Shown piece by piece: positions 36,380-45,248 of a stretch of DNA of 64,000 bases. Both the position numbers and the translations under genes were made by a program. Source of the stretch: Dyadobacter frigoris (GTDB lineage Bacteria; Bacteroidota; Bacteroidia; Cytophagales; Spirosomataceae); the NCBI RefSeq assembly GCF_005280585.1, contig NZ_SZVO01000013.1, forward strand, positions 124,001 through 188,000, written 5' to 3'. The notes below the pieces were generated by a model, which saw only the letters and a program-made list of their open reading frames with translations, ran no database searches and was not told where the DNA came from. How positions within the stretch are numbered: position 1 is the first letter of the stretch; every line of letters starts with the position of its first letter.

Positions 36380-36436
36380 TGCAATTCCGATAAGTTTTAA
36401 AATACAATTCATAGCTCAGTATAAAATTGATCCATT

Positions 36437-37282
36437 ATGAATATTCATCTTTTCAGAAAAGCATGGAATTGGGATTCCTGTCTCTTGCCTGTTGACGATA
36501 ATACTTTCGACCTGATTTTACAGTTCCGTGTTAGACTGGTCCGCATTGAACCAACAAGCCATTTTTATGCATCAGGTACTTACGGAACAGGGAACGGAAT
36601 TTTGCACGATACGGATGCAAACTTCCACCTTCAACCCTGGACAGACCTTGAATGGGAAACTTATAAAAGAGAATTTGTGGGCGTGATTCGAAATCATTGG
36701 AATGAAAAATTCATCCTTAGCCCCAATAAACCCTGGTATCGGCCAAGGTTGGGAAGCGCGCTCACGGCGGCGAATGTGCAATGCAGCCTTTCCATCCAGC
36801 TTGTGGAAACATCGGCACAAGCACATCAGACTTATCGTATCATTCACCCCCGGGAGACGAGTTTCCGGTCATTTGCTGATCCGCCAAACCGTTCAGGTAT
36901 GTTCACGCACCTGGATCTGGAATCGTCCTGGAATACGAGAATGACGAGAATGGGAACCGTTGTGCACAGTGTAAGTTTCCTTCAGACAACTGTCAGCCAT
37001 GAATTTGGACATACGATGGGACTAAATCATGTAAATGGGACTGGTAACAGCGATTCCAATTACGGACTCACACTGGCACAACGAGAAAATGTAATGGGCA
37101 TGGGAGGACTTCTTACTGCCAGCCATGCGGGGCCGTGGATCAACCGTCTCCGCTCCCATCTGATCAATCAAAATCACGACGATACAAAAGTTCATTTTAC
37201 CGGTCGTGTAGCCGATATGCAGCTTATTGAATACTGGGATAATGACTGGCAGCCACCAACTACGGCACCAGCCACAACCTGA
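36437..37282 (+). CDS. Metzincin zinc protease, putative T6SS effector
   Basis: A 281-residue protein with the extended zinc motif HEFGHTMGLNH at residues 188-198 (three His ligands, catalytic Glu) and a Met-turn VMGMGG near 219-224, the hallmarks of metzincin proteases. The N-terminal 170 residues are beta-rich (FDLILQFRVRLVRIEP) and of unknown family. It has no signal peptide or propeptide, although metzincins are normally secreted. Its place between clpV and envelope genes of a T6SS suggests delivery by the injector (inference). No obvious inhibitor gene is adjacent, unless the lipoprotein downstream serves that role. Confidence 0.8.
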   Translation: MNIHLFRKAWNWDSCLLPVDDNTFDLILQFRVRLVRIEPTSHFYASGTYGTGNGILHDTDANFHLQPWTDLEWETYKREFVGVIRNHWNEKFILSPNKPWYRPRLGSALTAANVQCSLSIQLVETSAQAHQTYRIIHPRETSFRSFADPPNRSGMFTHLDLESSWNTRMTRMGTVVHSVSFLQTTVSHEFGHTMGLNHVNGTGNSDSNYGLTLAQRENVMGMGGLLTASHAGPWINRLRSHLINQNHDDTKVHFTGRVADMQLIEYWDNDWQPPTTAPATT

Positions 37283-37330
37283 TTGTTAAAAAATATCTTT
37301 GTCTGTGAAGAAAATAACGTCAATTATCAG

Positions 37331-38476
37331 ATGCAAAAGTTAATCCATTCAGCCATAGCCGCCGGGCTTGTATTTGCTGTGAGTGCCTGCAATCTTTTCC
37401 TTCCCGTGGATCCGCTGCCACCCGTGGTATCCGAGGTTAGTGTCATCCAGGTTGTGACATCCGGCGCTACGGTAAGTGGGACTGTCCGGGATCCAGATGG
37501 TAAAAATAGCCGCCAGGATAAAAAAAGTGGACAGATCACTGAATATGGATTTGTGTACGCCACGCGGGATAAACCAACGATTGAAGATGGTACCGCACTA
37601 AAAATAGGAAATGTGGTGACTACCACACCTTTTCAGTTTCAGGGCCAGATCACCGGTTTAAATGTTGTAACTACTTATTTCGTAAGAACTTATGCCAAAA
37701 ATGAAGGTGGTGGAGTTTCTTACGGAGTCGTAGCAAGTTTCAAAACGGATAAATATACCGTGCCTTTGATCCAGCTTGGAGCAATTACGGATGTTACAAA
37801 ATCATCAGCCACAGTTGGTGTATCATTTTTTGATAGACTGGGGACGGAAACCATTAGCTCATTTGGCGTATGTTATTCTTCCACAAATAAAACACCTACA
37901 ATTTCAGACAGTAAAACAGAAATCGGCAGTAATACGTCGGGAGCAAATTATACCGCTACAATGACGGGTTTGACGGCTGGCGTAACCTATTATGCACGGG
38001 CATATGCCATATACGCAGGTGGAATTACTTATAGCCAAACGCTTACATTTACGCCTGGAGAACCCACAGTTTTTACGTCGAAAAAATCTTTCACGATGTA
38101 TTACTCCAATCCGTATGACCTGGATCTGGGCGAGCTGGTTTCACAAGTGGGCGCGGAAGACCTTACCTGGTATCCGTACAACGACAAGGCTGGAATTTAT
38201 CCTAAAAATGGAGCCAAGTTCGCAGTTCTGGGTCAGCTTACTTTTGACAATGTTAAATACAGTGACGTTACCAAAGCTATTTTAACAACCGACTTTATCA
38301 ACGGAAGTTACACGGATGCCAATGCCAATAAATTACCCAACGGCACCGTCGTCGCTTACATCACCAACCAGGGCCGGTATGGGAAAATGTCTATTGATGC
38401 GCATGGTCAGGATCGGGTAAATGCCAGTTCATCCGGTGGCGATATGCAGGTAACAATTCTTACTTACAACAAATGA
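37331..38476 (+). CDS. FN3-like outer-membrane lipoprotein (TssQ or immunity candidate)
   Basis: A 381-residue lipoprotein from ATG 37331, with signal MQKLIHSAIAAGLVFA and lipobox VSAC (Cys20). Two Ig/FN3-like repeats follow (about 30-130 and 140-240; compare ITEYGFVYATRDKPTIEDG with ISSFGVCYSSTNKTPTISD, and YFVRTYAKNEGGGVSYG with YYARAYAIYAGGITYSQ), then a unique C-terminal domain. Such repeats are typical of Bacteroidota surface lipoproteins. In this locus it could be the outer-membrane lipoprotein of the membrane complex (TssQ role) or neutralise the upstream metzincin; neither is shown by sequence. Confidence 0.75.
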   Translation: MQKLIHSAIAAGLVFAVSACNLFLPVDPLPPVVSEVSVIQVVTSGATVSGTVRDPDGKNSRQDKKSGQITEYGFVYATRDKPTIEDGTALKIGNVVTTTPFQFQGQITGLNVVTTYFVRTYAKNEGGGVSYGVVASFKTDKYTVPLIQLGAITDVTKSSATVGVSFFDRLGTETISSFGVCYSSTNKTPTISDSKTEIGSNTSGANYTATMTGLTAGVTYYARAYAIYAGGITYSQTLTFTPGEPTVFTSKKSFTMYYSNPYDLDLGELVSQVGAEDLTWYPYNDKAGIYPKNGAKFAVLGQLTFDNVKYSDVTKAILTTDFINGSYTDANANKLPNGTVVAYITNQGRYGKMSIDAHGQDRVNASSSGGDMQVTILTYNK

Positions 38477-38557
38477 TTTGCACATCAACCTATTCCTCAG
38501 GCCTATGTCCGAGGGAAAAACAAGGACAATTCCGTTGTCTTTTCAACTTTATCCGAA

Positions 38558-39673
38558 ATGAAAAAGCTCTGTTTATATAGTACCCTTTTGGTTTTGTTTG
38601 CAGGTTCGGTCTTTGCCCAGGACCGGATCTGGCTCGACAACGGAAATCCTGTTCAGGCAAAATTGAGCCGTGCCTTGGATAACAAACTGGAATGGGTTGC
38701 CTCAGACAACGTATTGCGCATTTATAACAGAAAACGTTTTTTAGTGGTTTTTGCTGAAAACGGACAATTTATTGTCATTTCTGAATTAAACGAAAATCCT
38801 TCCAAGGCACAGGTACAGATTGATGCATTTTACAAATCTCCACCCCGAAATGTAAGTCAGGATATTATCATCAAAAGTGTCCCGCTGACGGTGCTTACCG
38901 GTACTATTTCCTATGAAAGTGACGAGGTGATCAATTACATTTCTGCGGAGGGCAAAGCGGCGAGTATCAACAAAGAGGAAGTTGCAACGGTGATCTACAA
39001 GGATGGTCGCCATGAAATTTTGCGGGATGTTGTCGATGTAGCTCCGCTGCTTGGTCTTGTGCATAAGGAAATAGAAAAAAAGGAAACCGAGCTAAAAAAA
39101 GTAAAACCTGAAAAACCAGCTGCGGCAGCAAAAAAGGAAGCGCCAGCTATGATCAAGGAAAAAGAAAAACCTGTTTTAACAGATTCTGAATACAAAGAAT
39201 ACAGTCAGAAAGGTATCCGCAGAGTCGACGAATTCAATTCATATCTAAGAATCATTGGCGATAAAAGTCGTAAGTCAGAAGAGAAAAACAAGGCTGTTTT
39301 ACAAGCATTAAGCCTTTTCGAACCACAGGCAACAGTTGCTGTAAGTTCGGCCAGCGGCGTCAGGAAATATCCTGTCAAGGATTATCTCAACCGGCTGAAA
39401 CTTCTTCCTTACAGCAAGATCAATATAACATGGAACGAAGTCAAATACGTCAGCGAGCTGAAACAGGAAGCCGATGGCAACTATTACGGAATCATTTCCG
39501 GACAGCAGGTTTTTGAGGGCTACTCAGCCAATGGAAAGGTAGCATACGGAGATATTACCAAGAAAAATATCCGGGTAAAACTCGAATCCTACCAAAAAAC
39601 GGTCGACGGCAGAGATACACTGCGTTGGGAAGTTTTACTGGGAAATATTGGCGTGGAAACAACATCGAATTAA
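38558..39673 (+). CDS. Exported T6SS-locus protein with NTF2-like C-terminal domain
   Basis: A 371-residue protein with signal peptide MKKLCLYSTLLVLFAGSVFAQ. Residues 22-165 are beta-rich (GNPVQAKLSRALDNKLEWV, KSVPLTVLTGTISYESDEV), followed by a Lys/Ala/Pro/Glu linker (170-205) and a domain at about 218-371 (VDEFNSYLRIIGDK, VKDYLNRLKLL, ITWNEVKYVSEL, LRWEVLLGNIGVE). The last domain has the same element order as residues 20-190 of the protein encoded at 40990. It is probably periplasmic and part of the T6SSiii envelope complex (TssP/TssR candidate, inference). Confidence 0.72.
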   Translation: MKKLCLYSTLLVLFAGSVFAQDRIWLDNGNPVQAKLSRALDNKLEWVASDNVLRIYNRKRFLVVFAENGQFIVISELNENPSKAQVQIDAFYKSPPRNVSQDIIIKSVPLTVLTGTISYESDEVINYISAEGKAASINKEEVATVIYKDGRHEILRDVVDVAPLLGLVHKEIEKKETELKKVKPEKPAAAAKKEAPAMIKEKEKPVLTDSEYKEYSQKGIRRVDEFNSYLRIIGDKSRKSEEKNKAVLQALSLFEPQATVAVSSASGVRKYPVKDYLNRLKLLPYSKINITWNEVKYVSELKQEADGNYYGIISGQQVFEGYSANGKVAYGDITKKNIRVKLESYQKTVDGRDTLRWEVLLGNIGVETTSN

Positions 39674-39695
39674 CAAATTAAGATACGGGCCAGCA

Positions 39696-40985
39696 GTGAA
39701 AATATTAATCTATTTCCTCAGCATCACATCGCTTTATGCCCAGTGCGGGTTTCTGGCAGGTACGGTTACAGACGTAAGCGGAACCAAGCCGCTTGCGGCC
39801 AGCATCTTTGCCAGGAGTGAACAAGGTAAAAGCAGAATTGGAAAAACCGGCGAAAAAGGCATTTTCCGTGTAGAAATCCCTTGTGAGCTTTCAGGCCTTG
39901 TGATAGAATCAAAAGGTTATCAGGCGCTTACAGTACCGGTTTATAACGACACGAAAAATAATGATACTTATTTTATAACACTGAAACTTTTACCAGTTAT
40001 AAAGCAGACGAACGATGAGCCGTACGCGCAATCAGAACAAACACATTTTGTACTGAAAGACAGCACGACTAGCATGTCCAAAGTCGTCCGGCGGATTGTG
40101 GTGAAAGACGCGGTTTCCGAAGAAATACTACCAGCAAATATTTGCCTGTACTATACACACAAACAAGCCAGGGAATGTTACGATCTGATAAAATCAGATT
40201 CCGGAATTGAAGTAGCATTTCCGGAAAATGATATTGTGGCGATGGAAGTAAAATCGCCTGGATATCAATCTTATAACGGAAATTTAATTCTGGATCAGGC
40301 GCAGGACAGCACAAGAACCTACACATTGAAACTTAACCGGCAGCACACGATTTTATCGGTAAACATTGCCAATTCGCATAGTGGATTGCTTGCTCAGCTT
40401 CGTGAAGGAAACGGTGAGAAAATTGAAATGGAAAGAGTAAATGACGGACATTTTTATACAGACGCCCCGGCAGGCAAACTATATAAATTTGAGTTGGTGA
40501 GCCAAAACCGAAAGGTTGAATTATCGAATGCAATGCCTCCGCTGAAAGAAGGTATAACCTTAAAATCTTTTCGTATTCCTGCTGCGGACAGTATCAAGCC
40601 AGAAAAGCGAACAACGACCGAAGTTAATTTTACAGTATCAAACCGGACGCTATACTTTCCGCAAAGCGATTACAAATTACCCGCTGATTCCAGAAATTAT
40701 CTGGATTCACTGGCTGAATGGATTTCTGCAAACAAGGATAAATCATTAGCCGTAAACGGTTACACAGATAATGTTGGCAACGCCTCACTAAATCTTACCC
40801 TCTCCGAGTACAGGGTTCGTGTTATTGCCAGATATCTGGTCAATAAAGGTGTTGCGGAAAACAGAATCAAAGCACAGGGACTGGGAAGTAAATTCCCGGT
40901 AGCTCCAAATGACACCGAAAAAAACCGGCAAAAAAACAGACGGGTGGAAGTTCAAATCATTGATTTACAAGATAGAACATATTGA
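39696..40985 (+). CDS. OmpA-family T6SS-locus protein with carboxypeptidase-regulatory-like repeats
   Basis: A protein of 429 residues from GTG 39696, which gives a clean signal (MKILIYFLSITSLYAQ when read with initiator Met). An ATG 16 codons upstream overlaps the previous gene and is an alternative. Three beta-sandwich repeats of the CarboxypepD_reg type (residues 20-105, 130-210, 220-300) precede a C-terminal OmpA domain (residues 308-425; TLYFPQSDYKLPADSRNYLDSLAEWI, VNGYTDNVGNASLNLTLSEYRVRVIARYL with Asp and Arg for peptidoglycan). It likely anchors the secretion machine to peptidoglycan, as TssL-linked or TagL-type domains do elsewhere. Confidence 0.8.
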   Translation: MKILIYFLSITSLYAQCGFLAGTVTDVSGTKPLAASIFARSEQGKSRIGKTGEKGIFRVEIPCELSGLVIESKGYQALTVPVYNDTKNNDTYFITLKLLPVIKQTNDEPYAQSEQTHFVLKDSTTSMSKVVRRIVVKDAVSEEILPANICLYYTHKQARECYDLIKSDSGIEVAFPENDIVAMEVKSPGYQSYNGNLILDQAQDSTRTYTLKLNRQHTILSVNIANSHSGLLAQLREGNGEKIEMERVNDGHFYTDAPAGKLYKFELVSQNRKVELSNAMPPLKEGITLKSFRIPAADSIKPEKRTTTEVNFTVSNRTLYFPQSDYKLPADSRNYLDSLAEWISANKDKSLAVNGYTDNVGNASLNLTLSEYRVRVIARYLVNKGVAENRIKAQGLGSKFPVAPNDTEKNRQKNRRVEVQIIDLQDRTY

Positions 40986-40989
40986 AATT

Positions 40990-42018
40990 ATGGCACGGTT
41001 CAAATTCTTTTCGGTAAGCCGAAAATCACTTGTCCTTTTAATGATTGCGCTGGGATCTTTTTATGCAGGAACTTCCATGGCACAAACGCTGAGCCGCAAA
41101 GATGCGGATGAAATAAGAGTGCTGGCCAGAGAAAAGATAAAGGCATTCAACGATCTTCTTAACGCGGTTTCTAATGATGATCTGAGTAATTACGAGCGTC
41201 GCTACATGATGATGAACAGCTACATGCCCAGCAATGACCAGATTTTTTTCAACGATGGCGTGGTCGTGGAAGATGACGTGGATCCAAAACATACCAGCAG
41301 TTCTCCCGAGCTTGATACACCGATTGAAAAATATTTGAGCAACTTCGATCTGTTTTATACCAAATCAGATGCCAACACCATTGAGTTTTCCAATATCGTC
41401 GTCTCGGACGTTAAAATGAATAAATATGCCTTTGTCAAGGTGTTTTTTTCCCAGCAGTTTAAAGCCAAAAACAGCAATGACAAGACGCCTTATCAATCCG
41501 TTTCCAGAGTCGCAGAGCTTCGGGCTGATAAAGTTGCAGGAAGCTGGATAGTATATCTGACCGGCATTTCGTTCAATTCCGCCGCAAATGCTATCGCCGC
41601 ACCCGCAACACCCGTACCGTCTGCTACCTACGAGTCTGCGCAGAAAAATGGAGTACAGCCAATGGCAACGGCAAGTAAGCCAACCGATATGAAACCAACC
41701 GTCGCAGCGACGCCGCAAGAGAAAAAGGCTGCCGAAAAATTCTCTGAACAAATCAGTAAAGCCAACCAGGCGCAGCTTGACCATACCCGAAAACTGGCGA
41801 CTATAAAACTGGGCGCCGGAATTGCAGCCTTTGCTTTTGGAGCCGTAACCTATGCAATGCTAAACAAGGATTTCAAAGATTATAAAAGTAAAATCAGTAA
41901 TCCGGAAGGCCTGACAAGCTATGCAAAACCTGGAATTTACATTTCCGTTGGCTCAGCGGCAGCCGGACTTGGCGTCACAGTAAGTTCTTTGCTTGATTTC
42001 AAAAAGTTGAAAAAATAG
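40990..42018 (+). CDS. T6SS-locus envelope protein, paralogous domain plus two C-terminal helices
   Basis: A 342-residue protein from ATG 40990, 4 bases after the previous stop; a longer frame start inside the upstream gene lacks a signal. Signal-like segment SLVLLMIALGSFYAGTSMAQ, then an NTF2-like-looking domain (residues 35-190: AREKIKAFNDLLNAVSN, IEKYLSNFDLF, IEFSNIVVSDVKMNKYAFVKVFF, GSWIVYLTGISF), an Ala/Pro/Thr linker and two hydrophobic C-terminal helices (about 275-292 and 315-335). The domain parallels that of the 38558 protein. It is probably in the inner membrane or periplasm within the T6SSiii envelope complex. Confidence 0.7.
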   Translation: MARFKFFSVSRKSLVLLMIALGSFYAGTSMAQTLSRKDADEIRVLAREKIKAFNDLLNAVSNDDLSNYERRYMMMNSYMPSNDQIFFNDGVVVEDDVDPKHTSSSPELDTPIEKYLSNFDLFYTKSDANTIEFSNIVVSDVKMNKYAFVKVFFSQQFKAKNSNDKTPYQSVSRVAELRADKVAGSWIVYLTGISFNSAANAIAAPATPVPSATYESAQKNGVQPMATASKPTDMKPTVAATPQEKKAAEKFSEQISKANQAQLDHTRKLATIKLGAGIAAFAFGAVTYAMLNKDFKDYKSKISNPEGLTSYAKPGIYISVGSAAAGLGVTVSSLLDFKKLKK

Positions 42019-42081
42019 AAGAACTCAACCCCCGCTAAATGGCGGAAATACAGCAATCATTTTTACCAAAACGATAAAAAA

Positions 42082-42384
42082 ATGGCACAACCAGCAGCAA
42101 GAATCGGCGATATGCATGTATGTCCCATGGTTACGCCGGGCATACCTCCTATCCCACACGTGGGCGGCCCCATCATTCCGCCAGGCGCTCCAACGGTCCT
42201 GATCGGAGGTATGCCAGCGGCTGGCGTGGGTGATATGTGCGTTTGTGTTGGCCCGCCGGATGCTATTGTTATCGGCTCAACCAGTGTACTTATTTCAGGA
42301 AAACCCGCCGCAAGAATGGGTGATATGACGGCTCACGGAGGCAGTATCGTGGCAGGTTGTCCAACTGTCTTAATCGGAGGCTAA
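42082..42384 (+). CDS. PAAR-domain spike-tip protein
   Basis: A 100-residue PAAR protein that caps VgrG with a sharp zinc-stabilised tip. Three PAAR repeats are visible (QPAARIGDMHVCP, MPAAGVGDMCVCVG, KPAARMGDMTAHGG) with alternating VLIGG/VLISG turns and His/Cys residues for zinc (His12, Cys14, His88, Cys95 are candidates). It has no N- or C-terminal extension, so any effector must bind non-covalently. It precedes tssB by 36 bases. Confidence 0.93.
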   Translation: MAQPAARIGDMHVCPMVTPGIPPIPHVGGPIIPPGAPTVLIGGMPAAGVGDMCVCVGPPDAIVIGSTSVLISGKPAARMGDMTAHGGSIVAGCPTVLIGG

Positions 42385-42420
42385 AACGAGATTTAATTTT
42401 ACATTTAAACAAATAAGACC

Positions 42421-42870
42421 ATGTTCAACTACGGAATTGGCGGCAATGAACGCAAAATTGACCAGGCCAGCGAGGGGATCGCGGATATTCCCCAAAACCG
42501 GACGCTTTTCGCCACAAAATTAACCGGTGATTCGGCAGTAAGACCTGAAATGGTTTACGATTTGAAAACGACAGAAGAAGTTTTTGCCCACTACCAGCCC
42601 GAGGCAGAAGCAGAGTTTATCACAGCAGAAGGAAGCTTTATCAATGAACCCCTCCGCTTTCGTAATCTGGGTGATTTTGGCAAAAAAGGTATCGTAGCAC
42701 AAAGTGCATTTTTACAGGATCTCGATGCGCGGGCAGAAGCTTATCAACAGGTTGTCCGCCATTTGAAAGTGAATAAAATCCTGAAAGCTGCACTCGAAAA
42801 ACCCGAGGCCAAGGCTGCGTTGCTTGGTGTATTCCAAACGCTGATCAACGAGTTGGAAGCTGCTGATTAA
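42421..42870 (+). CDS. tssB: T6SS sheath small subunit TssB
   Basis: A 149-residue protein whose pattern (QNRTLFATKLTGDSAVRPEMVYDLKTTEEVFAHYQP, LRFRNLGDFGKKGI) matches the Bacteroidota TssB type, with the conserved phage-sheath motif around the FRNLGDF segment and a helical C-terminus (LKAALEKPEAKAALLGVFQTLINELE). It forms the contractile sheath with TssC, encoded next, 61 bases downstream. Confidence 0.88.
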   Translation: MFNYGIGGNERKIDQASEGIADIPQNRTLFATKLTGDSAVRPEMVYDLKTTEEVFAHYQPEAEAEFITAEGSFINEPLRFRNLGDFGKKGIVAQSAFLQDLDARAEAYQQVVRHLKVNKILKAALEKPEAKAALLGVFQTLINELEAAD

Positions 42871-42931
42871 AAACGCCAGTCTTACTTTTCGAACAAATAA
42901 AAAGTACTCAAAAGCTTAAATATCCAGTCAT

Positions 42932-44302
42932 ATGCCAACTGAAACAACATTAAATGAAGAGCAGGGCTCAGCCGGTTACCGCGATCATGCGGCAGTGCCT
43001 TTGGAAAAAGGATTACCGCTTTTAGCAAAATATGGAAGCTACGATCTGGTTGAGACAATCATCGAAGGAGCGGGAAATATTAATCCTGAGAAAAAGGCCA
43101 GAAAAAAGATATTTCTGACCGAGGCTGACAAGAAAAAAGAGCGTCAGCAGCTCAAAAAACGGCTTGAACTCTGGACCGAACTGCTGGGAAGCTCAGAAAA
43201 TATCGCCGAAATGATTGAAAAAGGACAAAACCAGGCCGATGCGGCATCAGAGCTTTTGAAGGAAAATTTGGGGAAAGCCGTTGAATTAATTCGTCCATTG
43301 GAACAATCCTACCGTTCTGTCGCTACCTTTTTCAAAAATACAGAACAGGAAAAAGTCAAAAACGTAACGTTTCTGAATGCGGATGCTGAGCAGATTAAAG
43401 ACCTGGATGTGACCACATTTGCTGACGCCGTCGGCGAAGAACTGGCGGCTAAATTTGACCGGCTGGATTTGCGTGAGAACTATTCGATCCTGAATGTTCC
43501 CGGATATTTGGGCTCTGGTAAGGTTGTTGATAAATGGGCAAAAATGGCGCATAAAAACAAGGTAATGCTGGTGACTGACTTTGAGCATCTGGACGCGCCG
43601 GAGGATGTCATGGAGCTTTTTGAAGCAGCGAATCTGACAGGCGGCTCAGCGCATTTGTCCAACGTAATGATGACTTGTAACTGGCTGGTAGGCAGAGCCA
43701 AACATGCGGATCTGGGTGAAGAAGACGATCTGTATATTCCACCGTCCGCAGCGCTTGCGGGTAATGTGTATAAAACGCTGATGTCGCAGGTAGCTGCCGG
43801 AAAAAAACACGGAACCTTAAACGAGGTCGATGGTGTGCGTTTTCCACTTAAAAAATCCGAGATCGCAGATCTTGAAAAAATGGGACTAATTCCAATGGTG
43901 AACGAGTACAGCAAGGTTATGGCGTTTTCTGCCAAAACGCTTTTCAACGGAGATAATGTAGGACTACAAACCTATTCGGTCGTTCGGGTTTTTGATTATA
44001 TCACAAAAGTACTGATTGATTTTTTGAACCGACGTGCTTTTGAAAATTTTGATTACAATACTAAAAACGATCTTAAAAAACAGATCATCAAGTTTTTAGA
44101 CAGTGTCACAGGGCCTGGAAAACTGATCGAAAAATTCAGTGTGATGCGCTTTGAACAAGATAAAAACCAGAAAGACAAAGTGTATCTGGACATTCATATG
44201 ATTCCTTACTTTCCGGCCAAAAACTTCATGATCGCGCTGACAGGACAAAAAGGAGACGATCTGGATGCGACTGCCTGGAATGCTGAATATGCGCAGCAGT
44301 AA
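42932..44302 (+). CDS. tssC: T6SS sheath large subunit TssC
   Basis: A 456-residue sheath protein of the Bacteroidota type. The N-terminus is long and charged (EKKARKKIFLTEADKKKERQQLKKRLELWTELLG), the core includes LNVPGYLGSGKVVDKWAKMAHKNKVMLVTDFEH and SAHLSNVMMTCNWLVGRAKHAD, and the C-terminus DIHMIPYFPAKNFMIALTGQKGD is the strand donated to neighbouring subunits. Length fits TssC. Contraction of this sheath drives the tube outward; ClpV recycles it. Confidence 0.92.
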   Translation: MPTETTLNEEQGSAGYRDHAAVPLEKGLPLLAKYGSYDLVETIIEGAGNINPEKKARKKIFLTEADKKKERQQLKKRLELWTELLGSSENIAEMIEKGQNQADAASELLKENLGKAVELIRPLEQSYRSVATFFKNTEQEKVKNVTFLNADAEQIKDLDVTTFADAVGEELAAKFDRLDLRENYSILNVPGYLGSGKVVDKWAKMAHKNKVMLVTDFEHLDAPEDVMELFEAANLTGGSAHLSNVMMTCNWLVGRAKHADLGEEDDLYIPPSAALAGNVYKTLMSQVAAGKKHGTLNEVDGVRFPLKKSEIADLEKMGLIPMVNEYSKVMAFSAKTLFNGDNVGLQTYSVVRVFDYITKVLIDFLNRRAFENFDYNTKNDLKKQIIKFLDSVTGPGKLIEKFSVMRFEQDKNQKDKVYLDIHMIPYFPAKNFMIALTGQKGDDLDATAWNAEYAQQ

Positions 44303-44336
44303 CGTTTGACATTCATAATTAAGATTCCAATTCCAG

Positions 44337-44744
44337 ATGGCTTTCAGTTCCAATTTGACCGTCGACGGCGATCATGAATTTAGTGTGATGTACATGCGCT
44401 TTGAGCTTCATCAAACCGTCGACGATTCCATGTCGGTCACCTCCCCCATCCAGTGGGCACATTTGTATGTCGAACTGGAAATGGTGCTGGATGATTTTCT
44501 GGTTGAATGGGCAAGCAAACCGTCGCAAAAATATGATCTGACTGTTGAGCAATTCGGCGAGCACGGTTCGTTCAAAACGCTCAGTTTCAAAGATGCGGTT
44601 TGCACCGAGTTTGTCGAAATGTTTGATGACGGATCCGATGATCTTGATATAGCGCTTACAAACCGCTTGCAAAATTTCATTACCTGTCTTACGATCACAG
44701 CGGCCAGCATCGAAGTAGATGAAGCCAAACTGGAAAACTTTTAG
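44337..44744 (+). CDS. TssD/Hcp-like tube protein, divergent paralog 1
   Basis: A 135-residue beta-rich protein with the Bacteroidota TssD layout: start MAFSSNLTVDGDHEFSVMYM, middle HLYVELEMVLDDFLVEWAS, end FITCLTITAASIEVDEA. It is more divergent than the canonical TssD at 47138. It may form a specialised ring, for example next to the spike or baseplate, or chaperone a given cargo. Directly followed (3 bases) by a second TssD-like gene. Confidence 0.75.
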   Translation: MAFSSNLTVDGDHEFSVMYMRFELHQTVDDSMSVTSPIQWAHLYVELEMVLDDFLVEWASKPSQKYDLTVEQFGEHGSFKTLSFKDAVCTEFVEMFDDGSDDLDIALTNRLQNFITCLTITAASIEVDEAKLENF

Positions 44745-44747
44745 AAG

Positions 44748-45248
44748 ATGGCAAAACAAGATGCAACGATCGGTGTTGAGGCGCATGTGACGATTGACGG
44801 AAAAGAGTTTTCAGCACAGAAAATTTCTTATGGCTGTAATCGCAACGCTGATGAAAGGGGAAGCCCGACCGATGCACCTAAACCTCGTTTGATCCGGATG
44901 ACGATCGGCCCCAAACAAAACGATGATTTTGCATTGCTTTACGACTGGGCATTTAAAAATGACAGAAAACTAAGCGGACAAATTGAGTTTAAATACCATG
45001 ACGACTCACAGCTTTTACGTAAAATAGAATTTGAAGACGCCTATTGTGTGGGATTCCGTGAATCCTTTCTGCCTAAAAGATCAACGATCCGGGGTTACAG
45101 AATTGCTCATGTTCCTGATCAAAAAGGATATCTGCCCCAGCACCGGGGAAAAGACTATTTTCTGAGTGACAGCAGCACATCTCTGGTTTATGAGCTGGTT
45201 CTGCTGCCTGCAACTGTAAAAATTGGAAACATCGAAATCAAAAGTTAA
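44748..45248 (+). CDS. TssD/Hcp-like tube protein, divergent paralog 2
   Basis: A 166-residue protein with the same fold signature (EAHVTIDGKEFSAQKISYGCNRNADERGSPTDAPKPRLIRM, FALLYDWAFKNDRKLSGQIEFKYHDDSQ, FEDAYCVGFRESF) and a 30-residue insertion near 115-145 (RGYRIAHVPDQKGYLPQHRG) not found in the other copies. The stop codon overlaps the vgrG ATG by one base (TAATG), so it is translationally coupled to the spike; a spike-adjacent adaptor ring is a plausible role. Confidence 0.75.
   Translation: MAKQDATIGVEAHVTIDGKEFSAQKISYGCNRNADERGSPTDAPKPRLIRMTIGPKQNDDFALLYDWAFKNDRKLSGQIEFKYHDDSQLLRKIEFEDAYCVGFRESFLPKRSTIRGYRIAHVPDQKGYLPQHRGKDYFLSDSSTSLVYELVLLPATVKIGNIEIKS

Noticed and set aside
43480-43947. 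155-codon minus-strand frame
   Set aside because: Antisense to tssC with no family features of its own.
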